Shown: positions 52,679 to 62,213 of the stretch, piece after piece
How the letters are laid out: each line of letters begins with the position of its first letter
Position numbering within the stretch: the first letter of the stretch is position 1
DNA from: Lysinibacillus fusiformis
GTDB lineage: Bacteria > Bacillota > Bacilli > Bacillales_A > Planococcaceae
Length of the DNA stretch: 64,000 bases
Direction of reading: 5' to 3'
Assembly: GCF_003049525.1 (NCBI RefSeq)
Contig: NZ_PYWL01000008.1
Coordinates: 124,001-188,000 of the forward strand
Notes under the pieces: generated by a model
What the model saw: only the letters and a program-made list of their open reading frames with translations
Databases searched by the model: none
What the model was told of the DNA's origin: nothing
Made by a program: the position numbers and the translations under genes

Positions 52679-53914
52679 TTACAAATGATCATCCCAAAAG
52701 TCCTTACTAAAACTCGTGTTTGCTTGATGCTTCCCTGCTGGTTTTACAATATCAGAACCTCTTAAAATGACACCTTTTCCAAATTTCTGTTCAATTTGAT
52801 CTACCAATTTAATAATGGGTTCGTCTTTAATATGATCTTCAAAATCAAAAAAAGTTAGCTGCTGAGTCATCTCTTTAATGTCACTTACATTGGAAATAGT
52901 CACACCCAATAATCGAACAGGCTCCTCATTCCAGTTTTTATTAAACAGATTCCACGCCTGTTCAACTATATCCTCTTTTGAAAATATCGCGTTATTGACT
53001 GATTTACTCCGTGTATACGTTTCCCAAGAAGCTGTACGGATGATAATACTCACAGTCACTCCTGCGAGCTTTTTAGCCTTTAATCTTTCTGCTACCTTTT
53101 CAGAAAGAGTTGTCATTATTTTATATAATTCATCTCGGTCAGTCGTATCATGAGATAATGTTGTCGAATTCCCTACACTCTTCGTATCATATATTGCTTC
53201 TGGATCAACAGGTCGGTCATCCTCGCCATTGGCCTTCTGTTTCAAGCGAAGTCCATTGATGCCAAACTTCTGTTTTAATGTGTATTCATCAGCCGCAGCT
53301 AATTCTCCAATCGTTTGTATACCTAACTCTTTCAGTTTTTCTGCTGTGCTTTTCCCGATTCCATGCATCTCTTTAACATTCAATGGCCACAAAACTGAAG
53401 GGACATCACGTTTACGTAATATTGTAATGCCCATCGGCTTTCTCATTTCACTGGCCATTTTTGCTAAAAACTTATTGGGTGCAATGCCGATTGAACAAGG
53501 CAATTGTAGTTCGTTCCAAATTCTATCTTGTATACCATGTACATGTTCTAATACATTTTGTCCTTCGATTATAGGCAATTGTATATATCCTTCATCTATA
53601 GAAACGGGTTGAAGTATTTCACTATACTCTTTCAGTAATCCAAAAAAAGATTTTGAAGCAGCTCTATATCGTTCAAAATTTGGAGGTAGCACAATTAACT
53701 CTGGGCATTTTCTTCTGGCCTCACCGACATTCATGGTTGTATATACACCACTTTTTCTAGCTTCATAGCTACACGTAATAACAATCCCTCTACGTTCTTT
53801 TGGATTACCTGCAATGGCTATAGGTTTTCCCTTTAATGAGGGATCGTAAATTTGTTCCACTGAGGCATAAAAGCAATTAAGGTCAATATGTAAAATGATT
53901 CTTCCTTTATGCAA
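52679..53914 (-). CDS. dinB: Y-family DNA polymerase IV
   Basis: 411 residues from a TTG at 53914 (GAGGTG seven bases upstream). Translesion polymerase. The catalytic acids are in ILHIDLNCFYASVEQ (about residues 7-21) and QPVSIDEGYIQL (about 103). The thumb has MHGIGKSTAEKLKELGIQTIGELA helix-hairpin-helix (about 180-203), and the little finger follows; QLTFFDF near residue 352 is a beta-clamp-binding motif of the QLxLF type. Closest in form to B. subtilis YqjH. Stands alone; promoter for SOS control not recognised. Confidence 0.95.
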   Translation of the reverse strand: MHKGRIILHIDLNCFYASVEQIYDPSLKGKPIAIAGNPKERRGIVITCSYEARKSGVYTTMNVGEARRKCPELIVLPPNFERYRAASKSFFGLLKEYSEILQPVSIDEGYIQLPIIEGQNVLEHVHGIQDRIWNELQLPCSIGIAPNKFLAKMASEMRKPMGITILRKRDVPSVLWPLNVKEMHGIGKSTAEKLKELGIQTIGELAAADEYTLKQKFGINGLRLKQKANGEDDRPVDPEAIYDTKSVGNSTTLSHDTTDRDELYKIMTTLSEKVAERLKAKKLAGVTVSIIIRTASWETYTRSKSVNNAIFSKEDIVEQAWNLFNKNWNEEPVRLLGVTISNVSDIKEMTQQLTFFDFEDHIKDEPIIKLVDQIEQKFGKGVILRGSDIVKPAGKHQANTSFSKDFWDDHL

Positions 53915-54023
53915 TTTCGTTCACCTCACGTTGATTTTAATGTTAGCTATATTTTATCATATATGAGTCCTTTCACACTTAATCTACCGTCTAAGCAAAG
54001 CATGTTTTTATAGGTTTCACAAT

Positions 54024-54090
54024 AAAATAAAAAGGTTCTTTTGATGTATACTCTCGGAAATCAAGTGACATCAAAAAAACCTTTTATTTT
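54024..54090 (-). terminator. Terminator of the RpiR regulator gene
   Basis: Long imperfect hairpin with arms 54024-54047 and 54068-54090 (AAAATAAAAAGGTTCTTTTGATGT / ACATCAAAAAAACCTTTTATTTT), T-rich on the minus strand. It lies 40 bp after the RpiR stop. Confidence 0.65.
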
Positions 54091-54131
54091 GGTTACCTAT
54101 CCTATTAGAATCTATCCGATGAGCTCCCTTA

Positions 54132-54995
54132 TTACTGATTAGTAAATGGTGAGAAATCATCACTTGTTTGGTCGTAATCTTCCATCCGCTTTTGAACCTT
54201 TATTTCATCAGAAGCTGCTATTCCTGTTATTAGTAGATTAAGTAGTGCAAAGGTTGGTGTAGCACCTTTTAGAGAAATAGGAGAAGGAGCAACCACCTTA
54301 AACAAAATGTCCGAAAGAAGCCCTAATGGCGACAATTCATCGTCTGTTATGCCTATCACTTGTGCCCCTTTTTTCTTTGCTGCTTTGACAAATGCATTCG
54401 TTTCTTTTGAATATCGAGGAAAAGAAATAGCCACCAATAATGTCTTTTCATCGATTAAGGATAATAAATAATTAGAATCCTCTATTTCTCCACGATATAA
54501 AAACGTATTTCCTACAACAACATTGAGACTAAACGATAGCCAGTTAGCAGGACCATATGAGGAACGGAAGCCTATGACGATTCTCTTTTCAGAACTAATT
54601 AAAAGATCTATAGCTTTTTTATACTGGGTGTAATCTATTTGTTCTAACGTTGCACGTATATACGAAGTATCTTTCTCGATTACATGTTGAATTAAATTTG
54701 TATCTTTTAAAGACTTGGACGTAGATCGAAGCCCTTCAATTGGATCTGAAATGGGTGAAGAATCTTCTAATAAAGTAGCTTGAATTTCTTTTTGCAATTC
54801 GCTAAATCCAGAATACCCAAGAGCATATGATAACCTAATCACCGTTGTATCGCTTGTTTCACTTGCAATACCTAGCTGCTTCGATGTTTGAAATGCAACC
54901 TCTTTCGGAAAGTCAACAATATATTTTGCAACTAATTTCTGTCTTTTTGTTAGTTCATTAAATTGTTTTCTAATTCTTTCATTATAATTATCCAT
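54132..54995 (-). CDS. MurR/RpiR family transcriptional regulator
   Basis: 287 residues. N-terminal HTH_6 domain (residues 1-75; QKLVAKYIVDFPKEVAFQTSKQLGIASETSDTTVIRLSYALGYSGFSELQKEI; key piece SDTTVIRLSYALGY) and C-terminal SIS domain (about 120-260) with VIGFRSSYGPA and LLVAISFPRYSKET, which usually binds a phosphosugar. ATG at 54995 after GAAGGG. It lies at the end of a large cluster of peptide and amino acid catabolic genes transcribed in the same direction, about 520 bp from the nearest. RpiR members in such clusters sometimes control amino acid or amino sugar use; target here unknown. Confidence 0.9.
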   Translation of the reverse strand: MDNYNERIRKQFNELTKRQKLVAKYIVDFPKEVAFQTSKQLGIASETSDTTVIRLSYALGYSGFSELQKEIQATLLEDSSPISDPIEGLRSTSKSLKDTNLIQHVIEKDTSYIRATLEQIDYTQYKKAIDLLISSEKRIVIGFRSSYGPANWLSFSLNVVVGNTFLYRGEIEDSNYLLSLIDEKTLLVAISFPRYSKETNAFVKAAKKKGAQVIGITDDELSPLGLLSDILFKVVAPSPISLKGATPTFALLNLLITGIAASDEIKVQKRMEDYDQTSDDFSPFTNQ

Positions 54996-55515
54996 ACAGC
55001 CAGCCCTTCCAATGAGTTAATCTAGGTATGTAACTTATTTAATACAGGTTCAGTAAATGGTTGATGACTAAAAAAACTCCCATTTTATTATTCAGTATGC
55101 ATCACTTTTATATTTAAAAAACCACTAAATCACTTAGAGATAATGAGCTCCAAGTTTTATACTTTTATCTGTCGGTGTAATGTATCCAATGAACAATTAC
55201 TATAGTACAAACATTCAATCTATTACGTAGGTAATTTGGTAATTACACGAACCTTTATTGTGAGTTTTATGTATAATTTCAGTTTCATATTTTTAGCATA
55301 TCCCTAACCCGTGTAACCTTTCAACCTTAGATTCTAGGGCATTCACTATAAATATATTTAGTGTGAATACCCCAACATTAATTGATTTTCAACAAGAAAA
55401 TAACTTACTAGTTGTAACATCATCATACCATTTAGCTATGAGTTATGTTATAGTTGTATATTTTTTCATAACCGATTATATTTGATAAATTATTAATAGC
55501 CTTTGGGTTTAAAAG
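54996..55515. other. Long intergenic region with one dyad
   Basis: About 520 bp, AT-rich, no credible gene. It should contain the promoter of the RpiR gene and the end of the serine hydrolase transcript. One inverted repeat ATTCACTA...TAGTGTGAAT lies at 55341-55367; it has no T run and may be an operator or RNA hairpin. Confidence 0.4.
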
Positions 55516-56421
55516 CTAAACGGTTACTTTATTAAGAAAATGATTATAAGCAACTCTCGATAATTTAGATATGAAACTAGCACCTTCTGCTTCAGTATTA
55601 TTTCCTATAGAAAATACTGAAATGATAAAATTACCTTTATTATCAGGTAGCTGGACTATCCCTGAATCATTGACAACACTTGCAATGGTGCCAGTTTTAT
55701 GAGCAACAACTGTATTTTGAGGTAATAAATAAGGTATTCTACTTCGAAATTGTTGCTTGGCAAGGATTTCAAACATATCATGACAAGCTTTTTCAGAGAT
55801 TAATTGCTTATTTGCCATTTTTTCTAATAAAAGTGCCATATCAGCTGCGGTTGTTACATTGTTTGCATGACTTTCTTTAAATACAATTGAATGATGATCA
55901 ATTTCACCATTTTTAAATCGACGGTTAATGTCATTATAAGTGTCCATTGAGAATTTTTGTGGAGGTAATCCCACACAAGAGCAAAGAAGCTCCCAGCAGC
56001 TGAGACGAATGTAAGTATTGCTTAGTCCAATTTCTTTCATATATTGATTTACATTTTCTTTCCCTAAAATACTCAATAACTTATCTGTTCCCACATTATC
56101 ACTAACAATTATCATCATAGTCGCTAAATTTTTTATCGTAACGTCGATTCCAGGAATTAACTCCTTAAATATACCTGATCCATTGACTAAATCCTCTTCT
56201 TCCAACCTAATATGTTCTTTTAGTTCGACCTTCCCCATTTGAACATCACGATATAAAGTGGCCAAAATAGGAATCTTAAAAACACTTGCAGCTTGAAATA
56301 AACGATTCTCATTTATTGCAGCAGTCTCTCCAGATTCCAGATGTTTCACATAAACCCCGAATGTCCCAGTAGCTTCTTGTATAATTTTTTCCAAACTCTC
56401 CTGTAATCCCATCATCAACAT
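55516..56421 (-). CDS. Class A beta-lactamase-fold serine hydrolase
   Basis: 301 residues with no signal peptide. SxxK motif SVFK (Ser46, Lys49), SDN (107-109) and KTG (242-244) are the three active-site motifs of the penicillin-recognising class A fold. The ExxLN omega-loop that supplies the deacylating glutamate of true class A beta-lactamases is not visible where expected (150-190), and the enzyme should stay in the cytosol, so a peptidase, esterase or amidase role is more likely than antibiotic resistance. Start: several ATGs near 56421 after TTTGAGAGG; any of the first four residues may be initial. Next to another serine hydrolase (49 bp) in the peptide/D-amino acid cluster. Confidence 0.82.
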   Translation of the reverse strand: MLMMGLQESLEKIIQEATGTFGVYVKHLESGETAAINENRLFQAASVFKIPILATLYRDVQMGKVELKEHIRLEEEDLVNGSGIFKELIPGIDVTIKNLATMMIIVSDNVGTDKLLSILGKENVNQYMKEIGLSNTYIRLSCWELLCSCVGLPPQKFSMDTYNDINRRFKNGEIDHHSIVFKESHANNVTTAADMALLLEKMANKQLISEKACHDMFEILAKQQFRSRIPYLLPQNTVVAHKTGTIASVVNDSGIVQLPDNKGNFIISVFSIGNNTEAEGASFISKLSRVAYNHFLNKVTV

Positions 56422-56470
56422 CCTCTCAAATTTCTACATAAGGAGTTCAATATGAAAACCTTGGAACTCA

Positions 56471-57907
56471 CTAGTTAAGTGGTATATTTACGGAAACTTT
56501 AGGGAATTGTCTAAAATGATATGATATTCCGTATGCTTCACTATTATCATCCACTAGTATCTCAGCTATTTCTGTAAAGTCATTAAAATATGCTATAAAC
56601 ATGTTATCGCTCACAAAAGTTATTGGTATCTCTACATTTTGTGAGAGTAGAACTGGGTTTCCTTCCTTGATTTTAATGCACACTTTCGTCCCTTCATTCG
56701 ATTGATATTCTCCTTGATACTGTTGAAGTCGTTCTTCTGAAATATCATATTCTTCAAAGGTAAGGTGATTGGCGTCTACCTCCCTTTCACTCAAAGCATT
56801 AAATGCAAGTTGCATAATTCGGGCAGCAGGTACACCTGCCAAGTTAGTTAATACAACACCTGTAACCCCTTTTTCAGGTAAAATACTTAATTGAGCTGAA
56901 ATTCCCTTGAGCCCTCCACCATGTTCAATAAGAGTAGTGCCAAAATAATCGGGAGTAATCATAAAACCGTACCCATAGAATCTTCCAGGTTGTAATTGAA
57001 TATGGGGCTTAGTCATTTCTTTTACACTTTCTTCTGATAATATTTGCTTACCATCTACTACACCAGCATTACGGAAAATTTCTGCATACAATAACATGTC
57101 TCTAGCTGTAGATTTCAAAAAGCCTGCTGCTCGCATTGAAGTAGAATCCCACCAAATTGGTGCAGCCAAAACGTGTTTTGTTCCATCGCTTTTGTCCTCT
57201 GTATAGCAAGTGGTGATATTTTCATAATCAGCGTACTCCTCAATTGTGAAATAGCTGTTTTCCATACCACAAGGTGTGAGGATATGATCATATATATATT
57301 GTTCATAACTTTTTCCACTGATTCGTTCGATGATTGTTCCTAATAAGGCATATGATTCATTGGAATAACTAAAATGTGTACCAGGTGCACCCAATAATTC
57401 AATATCTTGTTCATCAATAAACTGCATAAGTTGCTCATAAGTGTCAATTGGTCCGTGATCTTCAACATTAATATTTAAACCTGGATATTTTTTTACAGTT
57501 GGGTCAAGATCTAGTGACCTTTTCATTGCATAAAATAACGAAGACATTGGAGGCAATCCTGCTGTGTGAGTCATAAAGTGATGAATAGTGATATCTTTGA
57601 TAGCCTCTTTATTTTTAACGTTGAATTCAGGCAAGTATTTACTAACAGGATCATGCACATTCAATTTACCGACTTCCTGCAGTTGCATAATAGCCACACA
57701 AGTAAATGATTTTGTTATCGAACCAATACCAAAAACTGTATTTTCAGTTACAGGTAGTCCATCGGCTACATTACGGAAGCCAAATCCTTTATGGTAAAGA
57801 ATCTCCCCAGCTTCAGCAATTGCAACAGCAGTACCAGGAATCTTATGTTTTTCCGTTATCTTTTGACCAGCCTCTTCAAATGCTTTTAAATTCACATCTA
57901 CTTTCAT
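56471..57907 (-). CDS. Class C beta-lactamase-like serine hydrolase (D-aminopeptidase/PBP4*-like)
   Basis: 478 residues, cytosolic by sequence. SxxK motif GSITKSF (Ser63, Lys66), YxN motif YSN (181-183) and HGGG near residue 313 are those of the class C beta-lactamase/PBP4* superfamily, which includes D-aminopeptidases and esterases. The C-terminal 120 residues (about 365-478, ERLQQYQGEYQSNEG...) form an extra beta-barrel-like domain found in D-aminopeptidase-type members. In this cluster with NSAR and an M20 enzyme, a D-amino acid peptide substrate fits. ATG at 57907 with AAAGGAGGA. Confidence 0.87.
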   Translation of the reverse strand: MKVDVNLKAFEEAGQKITEKHKIPGTAVAIAEAGEILYHKGFGFRNVADGLPVTENTVFGIGSITKSFTCVAIMQLQEVGKLNVHDPVSKYLPEFNVKNKEAIKDITIHHFMTHTAGLPPMSSLFYAMKRSLDLDPTVKKYPGLNINVEDHGPIDTYEQLMQFIDEQDIELLGAPGTHFSYSNESYALLGTIIERISGKSYEQYIYDHILTPCGMENSYFTIEEYADYENITTCYTEDKSDGTKHVLAAPIWWDSTSMRAAGFLKSTARDMLLYAEIFRNAGVVDGKQILSEESVKEMTKPHIQLQPGRFYGYGFMITPDYFGTTLIEHGGGLKGISAQLSILPEKGVTGVVLTNLAGVPAARIMQLAFNALSEREVDANHLTFEEYDISEERLQQYQGEYQSNEGTKVCIKIKEGNPVLLSQNVEIPITFVSDNMFIAYFNDFTEIAEILVDDNSEAYGISYHFRQFPKVSVNIPLN

Positions 57908-57979
57908 TTCTTTTCCTCCTTTAGAGTAGTTGTATATAATAATGTAGATCGAATCGATGATCTAACTATTATCCTCACA

Positions 57980-60085
57980 TTATTGATTCTCAGTCGTTAT
58001 CAAGTTCGAAAAATTTTCTACAGGTAAATGTCTGTTTATAAAATCGAGCATTGAATTCAACCTAGCTATTCTTAATTCGGGTTTGCCGTATTGGAGGAGC
58101 CCATGACTTGATTGTGGAATACGAACCAGTTCTACTTCTCCTCCTCGACGCTTAATATGGGAATAAAACTGTTCTGCCTGCTCTATTGGACATCGTAAAT
58201 CATCTTCATTGTGTAGAAGTAGAAGTGGCGTTTTTACATTATCTACATAGGCAAGAGGAGAGAATTTCCAAAGATTCTCCAAATCTGTCTTTCCAAGAAA
58301 CTCCTGATCAATAAAATATGGTGCTATATCGCTTGTGCCATACATGGAAATCCAATTCGAAATACAGCCTTCAGAAACTGCTGCAAAAAATCTATCGGTG
58401 TGAGAGATGAGCCAATTTACCATGAATCCACCATAGCTAATTCCATTAACGGCTACCCTATTTTTATCAAGATATCGATTTTTTTGTAAGGCAAAGTCAA
58501 GTCCGTTCAAAATATCATTCATATCCTTTCCACCATAATCACCATGTACAGCATTGGTAAATTCTACACCGAATCCTGAGCTTCCTCGTGGGTTCGTATA
58601 GATAACTGCATAACCTCGCGCAGCGAATAATTGCAATTGATGAAAATATGTGAAACCATAAGCAGAATGTGGTCCTCCATGAATATCTAATAGAACAGGA
58701 TATTTTTTCTCAGGATCAAAGTTAGCGGGTTTTAAAATAAAACCTTGCATATACCAATTATCAACAGATTTATAGGAAAAAACCTCAGGCTCAACTACGA
58801 TGAGTTCGGATAATAACTTGTCGTTGCAGTCATCCAGACGAACTTCAGTTTCAGGGAAAATGGGTACATGTAATTGAGGAAAAGCTTCTGTTGGATACCG
58901 ATAATTACAGTCGGCTGTATTCGTTTCATCAATTCTAATGGCTGATAACTTCCCAGGATGATTGACTGTCGAATAGGCCATACTAATCGTCTCTTCTCCA
59001 TCAAATGAAAAATGAAAAATAGTACGGTCTCCACCAGCAATAATTACCGGATGATCGTCATTTTTATCATTCGAGAATCTAACAATTTCATTTCTTCCTT
59101 CATGGGTACTAAGCGCATAAATATACCTACTATTATTAGACCATTGAGGGCGAAGTGCATATCTGAGATTACGCATATCTGTAAAAGTCATATCAAGGAG
59201 GGTGTCTTGATATTTTTTGCTTAAAGATCTAACATCCCCTCCCTCTGAAGGTATGACTAATAATTCCTTCTGTTCTGCATGGTTGCCAAAAAACGCTATC
59301 CACTTTCCATCAGGTGAGTAAGAAGGTGAGCTTGCTTCCGTATCACTGTATAGCAACTCCGCATCTCCTCCGGAAGAAGAAACTCGATAAACCTTTCCTC
59401 CAAAAAGAAAATTTTCATTTTCTGCGTTTGAACTGAACACGATATATTCTCCATCTGGTGACACGTCAGGCTGATGAACTTCATTTATTCCTTTTGTTAT
59501 CAAAACGAATGTTCCAGTATCTATATGAATAGCAACAATTTGACGTTTGTACGGTTTATGAAACCCAGTTCCATCATTTTTGTAATATAGATGATGATAG
59601 CGTTTAGCCCCATCTCTCCATAACTTATCCTCTTGTTCCTTCTCACTCTTTGCTTCATGAATTGTTGCATTTTCATGAAAGGTTTCTAGTTCCGAATGTA
59701 CAATTACAGGTACCAATCCATATATCGTTTTACCGTTAGGAGCCCATACTATTGAGCTAATTCCTTGACGAAACTTTGTCAGACACCGGGCCTCTCCACC
59801 ATCGAGAGATAACAGCCATGCCTGCATTCCGTAAGCACGGTCCGAGATAAATGCTATGGTTTTTCCATCGGGTGACCAGATAGGATTGACGTTCCTTGTG
59901 CCTGAGGATGTTAAAACTCTTCGTGTTTTTCCTTCTACATCGCTTAAATATAAATGTGTTTCGTAATTATTTTCTTTCACAGCTATGGTTCTTTCATAAA
60001 CTACCTGTTGTCCATCAGGAGAAATGACAGGATTGCTTGGCCATTCAAAGTTATAAATATCTTCTGGCACTGTAGTTCTTAACAT
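57980..60085 (-). CDS. S9 family peptidase (acylaminoacyl-peptidase-like)
   Basis: 701 residues. N-terminal beta-propeller (about 1-420) with repeated WSPDGKxIAF/SPDGEYIVFSS units, C-terminal alpha/beta hydrolase (about 430-690). Catalytic Ser in NGISYGGFM (about residue 549), Asp in LLHNEDDLRCP (about 635) and His in SSHGLLQYG (about 665). These enzymes cut short peptides, often acylated or D-amino acid containing, in the cytosol. ATG at 60085 with AAGGAGTG upstream. Lies between the M20 hydrolase and the two serine hydrolases (105 and 72 bp gaps), all in one direction. Confidence 0.93.
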   Translation of the reverse strand: MLRTTVPEDIYNFEWPSNPVISPDGQQVVYERTIAVKENNYETHLYLSDVEGKTRRVLTSSGTRNVNPIWSPDGKTIAFISDRAYGMQAWLLSLDGGEARCLTKFRQGISSIVWAPNGKTIYGLVPVIVHSELETFHENATIHEAKSEKEQEDKLWRDGAKRYHHLYYKNDGTGFHKPYKRQIVAIHIDTGTFVLITKGINEVHQPDVSPDGEYIVFSSNAENENFLFGGKVYRVSSSGGDAELLYSDTEASSPSYSPDGKWIAFFGNHAEQKELLVIPSEGGDVRSLSKKYQDTLLDMTFTDMRNLRYALRPQWSNNSRYIYALSTHEGRNEIVRFSNDKNDDHPVIIAGGDRTIFHFSFDGEETISMAYSTVNHPGKLSAIRIDETNTADCNYRYPTEAFPQLHVPIFPETEVRLDDCNDKLLSELIVVEPEVFSYKSVDNWYMQGFILKPANFDPEKKYPVLLDIHGGPHSAYGFTYFHQLQLFAARGYAVIYTNPRGSSGFGVEFTNAVHGDYGGKDMNDILNGLDFALQKNRYLDKNRVAVNGISYGGFMVNWLISHTDRFFAAVSEGCISNWISMYGTSDIAPYFIDQEFLGKTDLENLWKFSPLAYVDNVKTPLLLLHNEDDLRCPIEQAEQFYSHIKRRGGEVELVRIPQSSHGLLQYGKPELRIARLNSMLDFINRHLPVENFSNLITTENQ

Positions 60086-60190
60086 CTTTTAGCACTCCTT
60101 ATTAATAATAGATATTTCACTATTGCAATTCTTCAGAAAAATACTTTCGCAATATTCTAATCTAGTCTCTTCTACTAATTTTCACTAATA

Positions 60191-61330
60191 CTATGGTTTA
60201 AATAATTTAATGGTAGTCATAGCAAGAATTTTTACACCATTTTGCAAAGCATCTAAGTTAAAATTCATATGAGGATGGTGCAGTCCAGGTTGTAAATCGG
60301 TTCCAAGTCCAATCATTGTAGCTTTAATATGAGGAAAATACTTTTTATAAAAATGGAAATCTTCCCCTCCAGGAGTAATGACTGGAGCAGCGATTGCGTC
60401 ATTCCCTAGAGCTTCAATAATAGCTTCTCCCACTAGTTCCTCAAGTTGTGAACTAGGTTCCGCAGCAATCATCGATGCTAGTGTCTCTATTTCAACTATT
60501 GCCCCATTTGCTGAGCCCGAAGAAAGAACCGCATTTTCTACCTTTTTAAGTAAATCTTCCATAACATAGTTCTGTTGTGCACGGACATCAATGCCAAATT
60601 CAGCATAATCGGGAATGATATTAATATTGTTTCCACCGGCCTGAACCATGGTTATTTTGACAGATGAGGATAATGTCGGATCTGTTTTAACTGAGTTAAC
60701 AGCCTGAATAATGGCTCCAAGTGAATCAACAACATTTATTCCTAGATTTGGTCGTGAACCATGAGCTTGAATTCCATGGACCTTCCCTTTCAATAGTGTT
60801 GTCGCGCCATGATAGATGGCAGGAGATGCTTGGCCAAATTTTAATTCTTGAACGGGACGTACATGTATCCCTAGTAAACAATCAACATCATCCATAACGC
60901 CTCTATCAATTAGAGCCTTAGCTCCTAAACCGGATTCCTCAGCTGGCTGAAAAATAATTTTAATAAGCCCCCTTGGTTGAAAACCTAATTTCTTTAGACA
61001 AGAAATAGTATGAAGAACCATTGTCATATGAGCATCATGACCACAGGAATGATTGGCTTTCCATTCACCGTCGACCAGCTGCCATAACGCATCAATGTCT
61101 GCTCTAATTCCAATGGTTGGACCAAGTTTTTCATTTCCCCAATATCCAACAACTCCGGTATGCTCCTCAAACCTCTCAAAAGGTATTTTCAAATATTCGA
61201 ATTGCTTACATAAGTAATCCGTTGTCTCTTTTTCTTTCCAACTAATTTCCGCATTACAATGAAAATGATGATATGTTGATTTTATTAGCTCTTTATTCTC
61301 ATCAACCCAATTATTGATTTGTTCAATCAT
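60191..61330 (-). CDS. M20 family amidohydrolase, probable N-succinyl-L-amino acid hydrolase
   Basis: 379 residues from the ATG at 61330 (GGAGCCCC upstream); the frame open from 61363 overlaps the preceding gene. Metal-site motif NHSCGHDAHM (about residue 93-102), FQPAEESGLGAKALI (about 127, catalytic Glu) and GGEDFHFY near 340 are those of the IAA-amino acid/hippurate hydrolase branch. With the GNAT and NSAR genes just upstream it matches the three-step D- to L-amino acid pathway described for Geobacillus kaustophilus, where an M20 enzyme removes the succinyl group from the L-amino acid. Start overlaps the GNAT stop by 8 bp, so translation is coupled. Confidence 0.88.
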   Translation of the reverse strand: MIEQINNWVDENKELIKSTYHHFHCNAEISWKEKETTDYLCKQFEYLKIPFERFEEHTGVVGYWGNEKLGPTIGIRADIDALWQLVDGEWKANHSCGHDAHMTMVLHTISCLKKLGFQPRGLIKIIFQPAEESGLGAKALIDRGVMDDVDCLLGIHVRPVQELKFGQASPAIYHGATTLLKGKVHGIQAHGSRPNLGINVVDSLGAIIQAVNSVKTDPTLSSSVKITMVQAGGNNINIIPDYAEFGIDVRAQQNYVMEDLLKKVENAVLSSGSANGAIVEIETLASMIAAEPSSQLEELVGEAIIEALGNDAIAAPVITPGGEDFHFYKKYFPHIKATMIGLGTDLQPGLHHPHMNFNLDALQNGVKILAMTTIKLFKP

Positions 61331-62165
61331 ATAGGGGCTCCATGGATTTATTTTCAATAACATAAAAATGAATGTTAGCTAAATTTTTTTTTAACATTCC
61401 GGTTACTACAAAACCTTTTGAGAAAGCATCATTTACTGCATCTCTCAACTTATACCTCCAAGCCTTCGCCGCTTCAAAATCCTCTTGTTTCAAAATCTGA
61501 AAATTAGCTGGAACAGGTATTAAATATCCGTCTTCATTCTTAATCGATTCTCTCTCATTGGGATATGGGATATTTCTACTATCACTATATGACAGCAGAG
61601 ACTTATAGTGATTAACCAATGTATCCTTTTTGAGTACACCGGTAAGTGCATTCGCTACTCGGCTCGAACAAATATCCCATTCTACTAAAAAACGATCAGA
61701 AGGTAGACCTTTATTCAGTTTATCGCTCATTTCACCATAATAAGAAGGAAAGTACGTTTGAGAATAAGCTCCTAGCTTATTAAGATTAAAGTATGCATTT
61801 TTGGCTTCTAAAGGATCAAAAGTCCATACAATTTTTTGATAGCCGTATTCCACTGCCCACTCCCTTTGCTTAAGTTTTAGCTGTAAGCCTATCCCATAAT
61901 TACGGTACTTACTATGGACGCCAGTCATATGAGAAATTAAATATTTTTTCCCATTCTTAAAGCCCGAAAAACCGTATGAAAACCCAATTAATTCACCTTC
62001 TTTAAACGCTCCAACGATGTTTCCACCATTGTGAGTTGCAGCAACAAGCTGCGGAAGAGGCGTTACTACATCTTTATCCCAGATATCCTCTTGAAAACTA
62101 ACTACATCTTGTATTTCCTTTAAACTTATAATACTTTTATAGATGATTGGCTGTGTGAAAACCAT
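61323..62165 (-). CDS. GNAT family acyltransferase, probable D-amino acid N-succinyltransferase
   Basis: 280 residues from the ATG at 62165 (CTGGAGGG upstream); the frame open from 62213 is unsupported. The acyl-CoA loop GVHSKYRNYGIGLQLKLKQREWAVEYGY (about residues 82-109; R-NYGIG) marks the GNAT fold, and WTFDPLEAKNAYFNLNKLGA follows as in the COG3375-type group. In the known pathway the first step is a succinyl-CoA-dependent acylation of D-amino acids by such an enzyme. Gene order racemase - acyltransferase - hydrolase supports that role; substrate choice is an inference. Confidence 0.8.
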   Translation of the reverse strand: MVFTQPIIYKSIISLKEIQDVVSFQEDIWDKDVVTPLPQLVAATHNGGNIVGAFKEGELIGFSYGFSGFKNGKKYLISHMTGVHSKYRNYGIGLQLKLKQREWAVEYGYQKIVWTFDPLEAKNAYFNLNKLGAYSQTYFPSYYGEMSDKLNKGLPSDRFLVEWDICSSRVANALTGVLKKDTLVNHYKSLLSYSDSRNIPYPNERESIKNEDGYLIPVPANFQILKQEDFEAAKAWRYKLRDAVNDAFSKGFVVTGMLKKNLANIHFYVIENKSMEPLYD

Positions 62166-62213
62166 TGGTAAATCCCTCCAGACACCATGAAATAAAATCA
62201 ACTTGAAAATCAT

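Noticed and set aside
55341..55367. Dyad as a terminator
   Set aside because: No T run on either side; noted only as a possible operator or hairpin.
55516..57907. Beta-lactam resistance genes
   Set aside because: Both hydrolases lack signal peptides, the class A-like one lacks a visible deacylating glutamate motif, and the context is peptide catabolism.
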